Source: Marinosulfonomonas sp. (lineage in GTDB: Bacteria; Pseudomonadota; Alphaproteobacteria; Rhodobacterales; Rhodobacteraceae). Taken from it: a DNA stretch of 9,258 nt. Made by a program: the position numbers and the translations under genes. Positions 1-6,528 of the stretch are shown in pieces. Under the pieces are notes generated by a model. The model was not told the origin of the DNA. It worked only from the letters and a program-made list of their open reading frames with translations, and did not search any database. How positions within the stretch are numbered: position 1 is the first letter of the stretch; each line of letters opens with the position of its first letter. Location: the NCBI GenBank assembly GCA_019090845.1, contig JAHRVD010000296.1, positions 1 through 9,258 of the forward strand, in the 5' to 3' direction.

Positions 1-61
1 AATTTTCACCAACCCGAGCGACCCGCGCACCGAAAGCTACATCACCGGACGGATCGGATAA
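1..61 (+). CDS. pstB: PstB, phosphate ABC transporter ATP-binding protein (C-terminal end only)
   Basis: Only the last 19 codons and the TAA stop (59-61) are in the window, read in the frame that begins at base 2. They encode IFTNPSDPRTESYITGRIG, which closely resembles the usual PstB C-terminus (a TEDYITGRFG-like ending). PstB is the cytoplasmic ATPase that powers the high-affinity PstSCAB phosphate importer. The identification is strengthened by phoU starting within about 10 bases, the normal order of a pst-pho operon. The start and the nucleotide-binding motifs lie outside the window. Confidence 0.9.
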   Translation, partial: IFTNPSDPRTESYITGRIG

Positions 62-64
62 GGA
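60..64 (+). promoter_or_regulatory. Ribosome binding site of phoU, favouring the GTG start
   Basis: AAGGA overlaps the pstB stop codon. It is one base from ATG 66 but seven bases from the in-frame GTG at 72. Normal Shine-Dalgarno spacing therefore favours the GTG, two codons downstream of the longest reading. Confidence 0.6.
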
Positions 65-71
65 CATGACT

Positions 72-791
72 GTGAACGAACAACATATCGCATCCGCCTT
101 TGATCGGGACCTAGAGGCTATTCAGGCCCTCATCATGAAAATGGGCGGCTTGGTGGAAACCTCGATCCGGCATGCCTCGCGCGCGCTGGTTACCCGCGAC
201 GAAGAACTGGCCAATGAAGTGCGCAGTGCGGATCGCCAGATTGATGAACTTGAAGAACAGGTAAATCTGGAAGCTGCGCGGTTAATTGCCCTTCGTGCCC
301 CGACGGCCTCGGATTTGCGAACGGTTCTAAGCGTGATGAAAATCAGCGGTAATCTGGAAAGATGCGGGGATTACGCCAAGAACCTTGCCAAACGCACAAC
401 AGTTCTGGTGCAGACTCAGCCCGTTGGCGGCACCGCAAAATCGGTGCGGCGGATGGCGCGCGAAGTCGAGCTGATGCTAAAGGATGTGCTGGATGCTTAT
501 GTTCGCCGTGATGTCGATCTGGCCGAGGACGTTCGCCAGCGCGACCAGGACGTGGATCAGATGTATAATGCGCTGTTTCGCGAGTTTCTGACCCATATGA
601 TGGAAGACCCGCGCAATATCACCGCCTGCATGCATCTGCATTTCATCGCCAAGAACATTGAACGGACCGGCGATCACATCACCAATATTGCCGAGCAGGT
701 GATCTATCTGGTGACCGGTGAAATGCCAGAAGAAAGCCGCCCCAAAGACGACCAAACTGCCTTTGCACATCCAGAGTGGGACGTTGATTAA
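72..791 (+). CDS. phoU: PhoU, phosphate-signalling regulator of the Pst system
   Basis: PhoU links the phosphate transporter PstSCAB to the PhoR/PhoB two-component system and represses the Pho response when phosphate is plentiful; it is a cytoplasmic, all-helical, metal-binding protein. The product (239 residues from GTG 72) has the expected length and two repeated three-helix PhoU domains. Each ends in the family signature: ERCGDYAKN near residues 97-105 and ERTGDHITN near residues 197-205. The acidic residues of these motifs bind metal in known structures. The start is a choice: ATG 66 lies only one base after the AAGGA ribosome site (60-64), whereas in-frame GTG 72 lies seven bases after it, which is ideal, and it gives the MNEQHI-type N-terminus I recall for related PhoU proteins. 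The stop overlaps the phoB ATG by one base, so the two are translationally coupled. Confidence 0.95.
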   Translation: MNEQHIASAFDRDLEAIQALIMKMGGLVETSIRHASRALVTRDEELANEVRSADRQIDELEEQVNLEAARLIALRAPTASDLRTVLSVMKISGNLERCGDYAKNLAKRTTVLVQTQPVGGTAKSVRRMAREVELMLKDVLDAYVRRDVDLAEDVRQRDQDVDQMYNALFREFLTHMMEDPRNITACMHLHFIAKNIERTGDHITNIAEQVIYLVTGEMPEESRPKDDQTAFAHPEWDVD

Positions 792-1480
792 TGGCCGATC
801 CAATCCCCAAAATACTTGTCGTCGAAGATGAACCGGCGCAACGCGAAGTGCTGGCCTATAATCTGGAGGCCGAAGGTTTTGTGATCGAAAAGGCAGCCAC
901 CGGCGACGAAGCGCTGACACTGATAGCCGAGGCCGCACCCGATCTGATTGTCCTTGACTGGATGCTTCCCGGCGTGTCGGGCATCGAGATTTGCCGCCGT
1001 CTAAAGGCCCGCGACGAAACCCGCGATATACCCATTATCATGCTGTCGGCGCGCTCGGAAGATGTGGATCGCGTGCGCGGTCTTGAAACCGGCGCGGATG
1101 ACTATGTGGTGAAACCTTTTTCGGTCGCCGAGCTGGTGGCCCGCGTACGCACCCAGCTTCGCCGCACCCGCCCGGCCAGTATTGGCGGCCAACTGGAATT
1201 CGAAGACATCGTGCTAAACTCGGATAGTCATCGGGTCTATCGGGATGAAAAACCGCTGAAACTTGGCCCGACCGAGTTTCGCCTGCTAACCACATTCATG
1301 GAAAAACCCGGTCGGGTCTGGAGCCGGGAACAATTGCTGGATCGGGTCTGGGGGCGCGATATCTACGTTGATACACGCACGGTTGATGTGCATGTCGGAC
1401 GTTTGCGTAAGGCGCTGTGTCGCCACGGCGGCCGCGATCCGTTGCGCACGGTTCGTGGCGCGGGATATTCGCTTGGCTAG
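791..1480 (+). CDS. phoB: PhoB, phosphate regulon response regulator (OmpR/PhoB family)
   Basis: This is a cytoplasmic response regulator that, once phosphorylated by PhoR, binds Pho boxes and activates phosphate-starvation genes. The 229 residues match the usual PhoB length. The receiver domain (about 5-120) has the acidic pair E12-D13, phospho-acceptor D56 in VLDWMLPG, the switch residues S86 and Y105, and K108 in VVKPFS. The C-terminal winged-helix DNA-binding domain (about 130-229) contains GPTEFRLL, SREQLLDRVWG, the VDVHVGRLRKAL recognition helix and the terminal RGAGY. The start ATG overlaps the last base of the phoU stop, so translation is probably coupled; the upstream ribosome site (GTGGGA) is only moderate. 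Placement right after phoU separates PhoB from other OmpR-family regulators. No phoR is visible, so the kinase gene lies elsewhere. Confidence 0.95.
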   Translation: MADPIPKILVVEDEPAQREVLAYNLEAEGFVIEKAATGDEALTLIAEAAPDLIVLDWMLPGVSGIEICRRLKARDETRDIPIIMLSARSEDVDRVRGLETGADDYVVKPFSVAELVARVRTQLRRTRPASIGGQLEFEDIVLNSDSHRVYRDEKPLKLGPTEFRLLTTFMEKPGRVWSREQLLDRVWGRDIYVDTRTVDVHVGRLRKALCRHGGRDPLRTVRGAGYSLG

Positions 1481-1499
1481 AGGTGGCTATGGGCGGGCA

Positions 1500-1515
1500 G
1501 GGGCGCTAACGCCCC
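1500..1515. terminator. GC-rich hairpin in the convergent phoB / hydrolase gap
   Basis: GGGGCG and CGCCCC form a perfect 6-bp stem with a CTAA loop, extendable by two pairs past one mismatch. It lies 20 bases after the phoB stop and 14 bases beyond the stop of the opposite-strand hydrolase. No T run follows directly; TGTTTT comes about 10 bases later on the + strand. It is probably a transcription end shared by the two converging units, but it is a weak match to an intrinsic terminator. Confidence 0.4.
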
Positions 1516-1518
1516 CGC

Positions 1519-1537
1519 GCTGACTGTTTTAGTCGGC
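1519..1537. repeat. Second small hairpin, over the hydrolase stop codon
   Basis: GCTGACT and AGTCGGC pair over 7 bp with one G-T wobble around a GTTTT loop. It includes the TAA stop of the - strand hydrolase (1529-1531) and sits four bases from the preceding hairpin. The two together may end transcription from both sides. Confidence 0.35.
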
Positions 1538-2362
1538 CAAGAAGAAATCGCTGACCAACCGGTTAAACGCATCCTTCTTTTCAATCTGCGTCCAGTGGCC
1601 ACAGCAACCAAAGATATGCACATCAGAATTCACCAGCAGTTGATTGTAGCGCAGGCTGCATTCCACTGGGATCACCTGATCGTCGCGCCCATGCACCATC
1701 AATGTTCTGTTGGTCAGCTTGGCAATCTCGCTTTCCGGGGTTCCTAAGGCCTCGATGTGGCGTTGACGTGGTGCCGGGAACATGGCCGAAAATGTCTCGT
1801 GGAAACCGGGGCGGATGCTGGCCTCGTAACGCGATTTAACCAGATCATCGCCGATCAGGTCGTTGTTATAAGCAAAATATTTTTCCATCATCTCGCGGGC
1901 ATTTTCTAAGCTCGGCTCATGACCCCAGACTGTATCCAACCCCTCGGTCAACTCAAAGCTCAGGCCCGCAGCGCCCATCATGACGATCCGGTCGACCCGG
2001 TCGGGATAACGCGTGGCAATCGCCATCGTCAAAGCACCACCAAATGAATTGCCCACGAAATGAGCCTTTTCGATTTTCAAGGCGTCCATCACTCCGACCA
2101 TGTGTTCGACCCAGAAATCGAGGGTGAATTTCTGCCCCTCTTTGCGTTCCGTATATCCAAATCCCGCAGCATCCGGGGCGATCACACGAAAATTGTTCGA
2201 CAGCGCAGGGATCGTCAGACGCCAGTTTGCATAAGCCGTGACACCGGGACCGGAACCGTGCAGCATCATCACCGGATAGCCGGTTCCCTCTTCCAGATAG
2301 TTGGTGTTCAGCCCGGCGGACATCACGGATTTGCCGATTTCAGGGTTGGAACTGGTTGTCAT
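1529..2362 (-). CDS. Alpha/beta hydrolase, meta-cleavage product (C-C bond) hydrolase type
   Basis: The 277-residue cytoplasmic protein resembles 2-hydroxymuconic semialdehyde / 2-hydroxy-6-oxo-dienoate hydrolases (DmpD, BphD, MhpC, HsaD families), which split the ring-opened product of extradiol dioxygenases. Visible signatures: oxyanion-hole HGSGPG at 35-40, followed by the typical ANWR and PDAAGFGYTER stretches, nucleophile S106 in GNSFGG, acid D228 in HGRDDQVIP and base H256 in GCCGHW. Length and spacing are normal. The start at ATG 2362 is chosen because AGGAG lies seven bases upstream; a longer in-frame reading would run back into the upstream amidohydrolase gene. It is the last gene of the - strand run, 19 bases after the amidohydrolase. 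The substrate is unknown; an ester or other dienoate hydrolase is also possible, and no ring-cleavage dioxygenase is visible in the window. Confidence 0.85.
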   Translation of the reverse strand: MTTSSNPEIGKSVMSAGLNTNYLEEGTGYPVMMLHGSGPGVTAYANWRLTIPALSNNFRVIAPDAAGFGYTERKEGQKFTLDFWVEHMVGVMDALKIEKAHFVGNSFGGALTMAIATRYPDRVDRIVMMGAAGLSFELTEGLDTVWGHEPSLENAREMMEKYFAYNNDLIGDDLVKSRYEASIRPGFHETFSAMFPAPRQRHIEALGTPESEIAKLTNRTLMVHGRDDQVIPVECSLRYNQLLVNSDVHIFGCCGHWTQIEKKDAFNRLVSDFFLAD

Positions 2363-2381
2363 AGAAATTCTCCTGTTAAAT

Positions 2382-3359
2382 TCATGCTGTTCGGGCCAAA
2401 TCAAATGGCGTTCCGGATAGGATTGCCGACGCATGCCCGGCGCTGGCCTTGCTGATAAAATTGACGGGGTCTGTTTGCATGATAGCAAATGGATAATCGG
2501 TGCCCATAGCGACACGGTCCCCACCAACGCGATCAATCAACGTGTTCAGGCTATCATCGCTGTAGACGATTGAATCAAAAAAGAACCGGCGCGCAATTTC
2601 ACTGGGGGGCACCGACACGGCCGAAGCAATTGACATCCCCTTATGCCAGGCAAAATCAAGCCGTGGCAAAAGCGACATCAAGGCACCGCCACCATGACAA
2701 AGCATCAGTTTCAGATCACTGAAACGCTCCATCACGCCACCAACGATCAGCGAACTTGCCGCCAAAGCAGTTTCCAGCGGAAAGGCCACCGTTCCGGCAA
2801 GCCCCGCAGGACCACCAACACGATCCATACCCGCCGGATGCATCGCATGGACCATCACCAGCATGCCCAGATCCTGAGCCGTTTGATAAAATGGATCGAG
2901 CGAGGCATCGCCAAGTGGCAACCCCTCTATATGGCTGCCGATCAGCACACCGATCATCCCGCCGTCATGCAGTTTTTTCAGATGGCTCGCAGCCAGTTTC
3001 GGGTCCTGCATCGGCACCATACCAATACCGCGAAACCTGTCCGGAGCATCGGCGACCATTGCGTTGATATGGCCGTTTACAGCGTCACAAATATCACCGC
3101 CATCTTCGGGCGAAAACCAGTAAGACAGCAGTTCGGGCATCGGCGACAGCACCTGAATGTCGATCCCGTCGCGGTCCATGTCCACCATGCGCGGCGCAAC
3201 AGCCCAGCTTCTTTGGTCAATCTTGCGATAGACTTTACCGGCGATCATAACGTCCGCGCGACCATCCCCATGATGTTTCATCGACGGCCAAAGCGCCTCG
3301 GTCCCGCGGGTGGCAGGAAAGGCGTCAGGCACGATGTGCGTGTGAAAATCTACGATCAT
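2382..3359 (-). CDS. Amidohydrolase family 2 protein, ACMSD / decarboxylase-like
   Basis: The 325-residue protein has the metal-dependent TIM-barrel fold of the amidohydrolase 2 family, which includes aminocarboxymuconate-semialdehyde decarboxylase (ACMSD), gamma-resorcylate decarboxylase and LigW/LigY-type enzymes. The N-terminal metal motif is FHTH (H6, H8). Further expected ligands are H171 in MVHAMHP, the catalytic-type H222 in LCHGGG and D288 in GTDYPF. As I remember ACMSD (H177, H228, D294), the spacing between these three is identical. A decarboxylase, or a C-C hydrolase acting on a muconate-like or aromatic acid, is therefore likely; the exact substrate is unknown. ATG 3359 follows the stop of the preceding small gene by 24 bases; its ribosome site is weak (AAGG, 11 bases away), which suggests coupled translation. 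The family assignment is firm, the reaction is inference. Confidence 0.85.
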   Translation of the reverse strand: MIVDFHTHIVPDAFPATRGTEALWPSMKHHGDGRADVMIAGKVYRKIDQRSWAVAPRMVDMDRDGIDIQVLSPMPELLSYWFSPEDGGDICDAVNGHINAMVADAPDRFRGIGMVPMQDPKLAASHLKKLHDGGMIGVLIGSHIEGLPLGDASLDPFYQTAQDLGMLVMVHAMHPAGMDRVGGPAGLAGTVAFPLETALAASSLIVGGVMERFSDLKLMLCHGGGALMSLLPRLDFAWHKGMSIASAVSVPPSEIARRFFFDSIVYSDDSLNTLIDRVGGDRVAMGTDYPFAIMQTDPVNFISKASAGHASAILSGTPFDLARTA

Positions 3360-3383
3360 GATGTCTTTGGCCTTGGTTCCAGA

Positions 3384-3662
3384 TTAGTCGCGGCTGGGCG
3401 GTTTCATCCACAGGTTCAGGTCAAACAAGTTCATATTCACCGCTTCCAGCAACGAGCAGATCAGCGTTACGACTGCCGTCGGCATAATCTTTTCGGGCTC
3501 TAACAATGGCTCGAACGGCACTTCGTCTTCTTCCATCCGTTGCAGATAAGACGTTGCAGACAGGCCGATCAGACGCTGGATGACCTCTGGGCTAAGTTCG
3601 AATTTCTCGCCAGCTGCTTCCAGCACCGAGATCGCCTGTTCCGGTGAAACCTCGTTCGTCAT
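3384..3662 (-). CDS. Unrecognised 92-residue protein between Rieske and amidohydrolase genes
   Basis: I do not recognise a family. The product is acidic in its first two thirds, begins with SPEQAISVLEAAGEKFELSP and is probably helical. It carries an acidic, proline-bearing stretch (MEEDEVPFEPLLEPEK, about 43-58), then a hydrophobic stretch (AVVTLICSLLEAVNMNLF, about 63-80) ending in WMKPPSRD. No signal peptide or metal-site motif is obvious. ATG 3662 begins two bases after the TGA of the preceding Rieske gene; an in-frame GTG at 3668 overlaps that stop and would add two residues. GGTGG serves as a ribosome site for either. Such tight linkage suggests it works with the Rieske protein or the amidohydrolase, perhaps as a small subunit or assembly factor; that is inference only. 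Confidence 0.75.
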   Translation of the reverse strand: MTNEVSPEQAISVLEAAGEKFELSPEVIQRLIGLSATSYLQRMEEDEVPFEPLLEPEKIMPTAVVTLICSLLEAVNMNLFDLNLWMKPPSRD

Positions 3663-3664
3663 GG

Positions 3665-4066
3665 TCACACAGCCACCGATCGGGCTTTGACCGGAAGTTC
3701 TACGAATATTTTTTCGCCTTCGACCTTGGTCTTGAACGTGCGCAGGCGAATGCTTGAATCACCCGGATGGATGCCTGTGCGGATGTTATATTCATAGCCA
3801 TGCCATGGGCAGGCGATGTTGATGTCTTTGTCCGAAAATGACATCCGAACCGACCGGCCTTTTTCGTCGATCTCTTCAAGCACCTGACCAACGATCTTGC
3901 CCTGACAAATCGGCCCGCCCTGATGAACGCAACGATTTTCCAGTGCAAAGACTTCGCCCTCGAGCAGGAACAAACCAATCTGAAGACCGTCAATGGCGAC
4001 AATTTTGCGCCCGTCTTCGACCAGTTCATCTTTGGTAGCGACTTCAACCATTTCGGTTTTTGCCAT
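3665..4066 (-). CDS. Rieske [2Fe-2S] protein with an unusually long cluster-loop insertion
   Basis: The 133-residue soluble protein has a Rieske domain with both cluster-binding pairs: C46-x-H48 in RCVHQGG and C86-xx-H89 in CPWHGYEY. The pairs are separated by 37 residues; ring-hydroxylating ferredoxins usually have about 15-17. The inserted segment (about 55-83: GKIVGQVLEEIDEKG, then RSVRMSFSDKD) is charged, and a third cysteine, C54, follows the first pair. The RTGIHPGD segment after the second pair and the C-terminal strand (GEKIFVELPV) are typical of the fold. It likely carries electrons to an oxygenase or reductase not seen here. ATG 4066 is chosen because AAAGGAA lies seven bases upstream; a longer in-frame start at 4111 lacks that support. 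Its TGA abuts the next gene start. Confidence 0.85.
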   Translation of the reverse strand: MAKTEMVEVATKDELVEDGRKIVAIDGLQIGLFLLEGEVFALENRCVHQGGPICQGKIVGQVLEEIDEKGRSVRMSFSDKDINIACPWHGYEYNIRTGIHPGDSSIRLRTFKTKVEGEKIFVELPVKARSVAV

Positions 4067-4095
4067 GTCTGGGTTCCTTTCTAGTGAATATTCGT

Positions 4096-4114
4096 GGCGT
4101 GTCTTACCCACGCC
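4096..4114. repeat. Small hairpin in the gap before the Rieske gene
   Basis: GGCGTG and CACGCC form a perfect 6-bp stem with a 7-base loop in the 63-base gap between the lipocalin-like and Rieske genes. No T run follows on the - strand, so it is not a clear terminator; it may be an RNA-stability element or chance. Confidence 0.25.
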
Positions 4115-4129
4115 GAAGTGTCGTGATTT

Positions 4130-4558
4130 CTAGCGTTTCCAAGATAGCGTCGCGGTGACGATCACGCCGTTCACGTTGCGCGGCGCTGCCGACAACACCA
4201 ACAAGCCGTCCGAGTTGATCGTTGCCTGACGTGCTTGTTTCTGACCGGTCCAGTTTGGATAACTGGCGACTTTTACGTCATGAAAAACCTGATCACCGAC
4301 GATTTCATAATCGCCGCAATAACCCATGTAGGTTTGAAACGAGGCACCTTTTTCTTCGGTGCTTCCGGTAACAAAATCGCCCGTTGTCATAACCGCGCGA
4401 TCCGGGCGCATGATATGGGCCGACATCTGCCCGTCGGGTGTGTAATGCATACGGCCGATAGGGTTTTCGCCCATAGGCAGGTGATCTTCGGGGCCACGAT
4501 GCTGGACCCATGCAACCATGTGCCAAAGGCCAATTATGTCTTCTGCTTTAAGTGCCAT
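4130..4558 (-). CDS. Lipocalin-like domain protein (lipocalin 5 / PF13924-like)
   Basis: The 142-residue protein matches the pattern of the bacterial and fungal lipocalin-like domain: a G-x-W start (GLWHMVAW, 10-17), then PIGRMHYTPDGQMSAHIM (about 33-50), FQTYMGYCGDYEI (about 74-86), the HDVKVASYPNWTGQ stretch (about 93-106) and QARQATI followed by LLVLSAAP. There is no signal peptide, so it should act in the cytoplasm. Proteins of this domain are small beta-barrels thought to bind small hydrophobic ligands; some relatives occur in biosynthetic or catabolic clusters, but their reactions are mostly unknown. ATG 4558 has GGAG nine bases upstream. It sits 59 bases after the TRAP large permease and 63 before the Rieske gene, so it likely handles the same substrate or an intermediate. 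Whether it is an enzyme or a binder is unknown. Confidence 0.8.
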   Translation of the reverse strand: MALKAEDIIGLWHMVAWVQHRGPEDHLPMGENPIGRMHYTPDGQMSAHIMRPDRAVMTTGDFVTGSTEEKGASFQTYMGYCGDYEIVGDQVFHDVKVASYPNWTGQKQARQATINSDGLLVLSAAPRNVNGVIVTATLSWKR

Positions 4559-4617
4559 TTATTCGTTCTCCAATTTCGATATCCGGGCAGTTGACCCGCA
4601 ATTTTTGACGGACCCCA

Positions 4618-5925
4618 TCAGTTCATCAGGCTAGGAAGATACAGGCTGATCGCCGGATAGCGGAACAACAGGATCATGATAACCAGCTCGGCCAAAAGGA
4701 ACCACATCAGCCCTTTGAAGATGACCATCAGTGGAACCTTGTCGCCCACGATCGAGGCAACAACATAAGCGTTCAGTCCAACGGGCGGTGTCAGCAGACC
4801 TATTTCAAGGAACTTGATGACGATGACGCCGGTCCAGACCAGATCAAGACCAAGAACCTGAAACATCGGCAAAAACACCGGCAAGGTCACCAACATCAGA
4901 CCAAGCGGATCAAGGAACATTCCCAAAAACACATAGACCAGCGATATCATTATCATCGTCAGAACCGGACTAAGCGCATAGGTTCCGATTAAGTCGGCAA
5001 GATAAACCGGGATGCCACTGAAGGCCAGAAACCGGGTAAACAGGATCGCGCCAACTGCGATGAAAAAGATCGCGCCGGTGCTGGACAGGGCCTCGATAAT
5101 ACTTGCGCGAAACCTATCCCATGTCAGTTTTCGCTGAACGGCGGCAATCATTAGGGCAGCGGCGGCACCAATTGATGCGGCCTCGGTTGCGGTGGCGATA
5201 CCGGCGTAAAGGCTGACCACAACAGCACAGACCAGAACTGGAATTGGCCAGACTTTTGCCAATTCAGTAAAGCGTTCACCCCAGGTGATTTTTTCGTCAA
5301 GGGCAGGGGCCAGTGACGGTTTAAGTTTAACCCGGATGATAATCATCCCGGCAAACATCACCGCCGTCAGCAAGCCCGGTCCGATACCTGCGATCAACAG
5401 TTTGCTGATCGGTGTTTGGGTGAAAATGCCGTAAAGAACCATCAGGATGCTGGGTGGGATCAATGAGCCGAGCGTGCCGCTGGCCGCAACCACACCTGCC
5501 GACAGGCCTGCGTCATATTTGGCCTTGAGCATTTCGGGGATCGCAAGCCGGCCCATAGCAGCCGCCGTCGCCATGCTGGAACCAGAGGCCGCCGCAAATC
5601 CCGCACTGGCAAAACAGGTGGCAACCGCCAGCCCGCCGGGCAGAAAGCTTAGCCATTTTCGCGCCGCCTGAAACAGGTTCGCGGTCATGCCGGTGTGAAA
5701 AGCGATGGCGCCCATCAACAAAAACATCGGGATCGCCGAAAGTGACCAGTGAGCGGCAAATTCAAATGGCAGGCTGGCAACAGCACTACCCGCCGCACGC
5801 GGCGATCGCATGACAGCAATGCCGACGATTGAAACGATGCCTAGCGCGATGCCGATGTGCATCCGCAGGGCGATGAAAAACACCAGCACACCAAGGCCGG
5901 TGAAGCCAACAGCAAGATTGCTCAC
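4618..5925 (-). CDS. TRAP transporter large permease subunit (DctM type)
   Basis: The 435-residue inner-membrane protein is the main translocation subunit of a tripartite ATP-independent periplasmic transporter, an ion-gradient-driven importer of organic acids and similar solutes. It is mostly hydrophobic with about a dozen membrane segments and carries the family signatures ASGTLGSLIPPSI (first half) and GLLTPPVGLNAY (second half), plus the GSSMATAAAMG region. The start is probably GTG 5925: AGAAGGAA lies seven bases upstream and the GTG follows the small-permease stop by one base, giving a normal N-terminus (VSNLAVGFTGLG, read as M). A longer reading from 5970 would overlap the dctQ gene by 44 bases and start with a charged, non-membrane stretch. 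Substrate specificity cannot be told from this subunit. Confidence 0.95.
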   Translation of the reverse strand: MSNLAVGFTGLGVLVFFIALRMHIGIALGIVSIVGIAVMRSPRAAGSAVASLPFEFAAHWSLSAIPMFLLMGAIAFHTGMTANLFQAARKWLSFLPGGLAVATCFASAGFAAASGSSMATAAAMGRLAIPEMLKAKYDAGLSAGVVAASGTLGSLIPPSILMVLYGIFTQTPISKLLIAGIGPGLLTAVMFAGMIIIRVKLKPSLAPALDEKITWGERFTELAKVWPIPVLVCAVVVSLYAGIATATEAASIGAAAALMIAAVQRKLTWDRFRASIIEALSSTGAIFFIAVGAILFTRFLAFSGIPVYLADLIGTYALSPVLTMIMISLVYVFLGMFLDPLGLMLVTLPVFLPMFQVLGLDLVWTGVIVIKFLEIGLLTPPVGLNAYVVASIVGDKVPLMVIFKGLMWFLLAELVIMILLFRYPAISLYLPSLMN

Positions 5926-5926
5926 G

Positions 5927-6433
5927 TCACGTTTCCTTCTGTGCGTTGGAAATAATTTTAAGTGTCCCAACCAACAACATAAGGGCCATCAGGCCCATTC
6001 CGATCGGCGGAACCCAGCGGACGATCCAGACGTGGATGTCAAAATTCAGGGTCGTGGATGCCTCAAAAATTCTGGTTTTCTTGATCGCTTCATGGATCGC
6101 GTTGTAGGTGAAATAGCACAGGTAAAAGAACCCGGCTGCACCTGAAAAAATGCTGGTCCACCTTTGCAATTTTGCAGAAAGAACATCCGTCAGGATGGAA
6201 ATCGCCACATGGCGTTTCTCGTGCTCCACATAGGCAAAACTGAAGAAAACCAGTGGCCCCATGCAATAAAATGACACGATCTGCAGTGTGCCCTGCACCG
6301 GTTGGTTAATTGCATAACGCAATGTTACATCTAGCAAGACAATCGCTAAAAGCCCCAGCATCGCTATTGCAGCGACGACCAGTAGTGCTTTGCTAAACGA
6401 GTCCAGCGTGTTTTCGACCTTATCTAGGGTCAT
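5927..6433 (-). CDS. TRAP transporter small permease subunit (DctQ type)
   Basis: The 168-residue inner-membrane protein has four predicted membrane segments (roughly 15-40, 48-70, 90-112 and 130-158) and the DctQ-type layout, including YAINQPVQGTLQIVSFY and the basic HEKRHVAISIL loop after segment two. In TRAP systems this subunit pairs with the large permease and supports docking of the periplasmic binding protein. ATG 6433 has an AGGGG ribosome site eight bases upstream. The gene ends one base before the GTG of the large permease, so the two membrane subunits are translated together. Sequence conservation in this family is low; the assignment rests on topology, length and position between the binding protein and DctM genes. 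Confidence 0.92.
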   Translation of the reverse strand: MTLDKVENTLDSFSKALLVVAAIAMLGLLAIVLLDVTLRYAINQPVQGTLQIVSFYCMGPLVFFSFAYVEHEKRHVAISILTDVLSAKLQRWTSIFSGAAGFFYLCYFTYNAIHEAIKKTRIFEASTTLNFDIHVWIVRWVPPIGMGLMALMLLVGTLKIISNAQKET

Positions 6434-6453
6434 TTTTTTATCCCCTGCTCCCA

Positions 6454-6477
6454 GTCATGCAAAATTCAGGGCATGAC
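6454..6477. repeat. Inverted repeat before the small permease gene
   Basis: GTCATGC and GCATGAC are perfect 7-bp arms separated by 10 bases, located 20 bases before the dctQ start. It could be an mRNA hairpin protecting the downstream message after the upstream terminator, or a regulator binding site. No T run follows. Confidence 0.45.
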
Positions 6478-6495
6478 ACCCAATAGTTCCGCCCG

Positions 6496-6528
6496 AAAAA
6501 GTCGACTGCCCGGGATGTCCGGGCAGTC
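6496..6528 (-). terminator. Intrinsic terminator / attenuator between TRAP binding-protein and permease genes
   Basis: On the - strand, GACTGCCCGG pairs perfectly with CCGGGCAGTC (6504-6513 and 6519-6528; 10-bp stem, 5-base loop), followed after three bases by TTTTT (6500-6496). It lies 20 bases after the binding-protein stop. Because the permease genes follow in the same direction with no clear promoter, it probably acts as a partial terminator that keeps the binding protein in excess over the membrane subunits, as is common for such operons. Confidence 0.8.

Noticed and set aside
477..938. Open frame on the - strand across phoU and phoB (153 codons)
   Set aside because: It lies antisense to two clearly conserved genes, has no recognisable domain and spans their junction; it is a coding shadow.
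2363..2536. N-terminal extension of the alpha/beta hydrolase to ATG 2536
   Set aside because: It overlaps the amidohydrolase gene by over 150 bases, and a good AGGAG site supports the start at 2362.
2643..3503. Long + strand open frame (286 codons) antisense to the amidohydrolase
   Set aside because: Rich in His, Arg and Gln as expected from the reverse of a real gene; no domain, and the - strand frame carries a full set of metal ligands.
4559..4617. Possible terminator between the large permease and lipocalin-like genes
   Set aside because: Only a 4-bp GC stem without a T run on the proper side; not distinguishable from chance.
5926..5970. N-terminal extension of the large permease to 5970
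   Set aside because: It would overlap the small permease gene and add a charged stretch; GTG 5925 has a well-spaced ribosome site.
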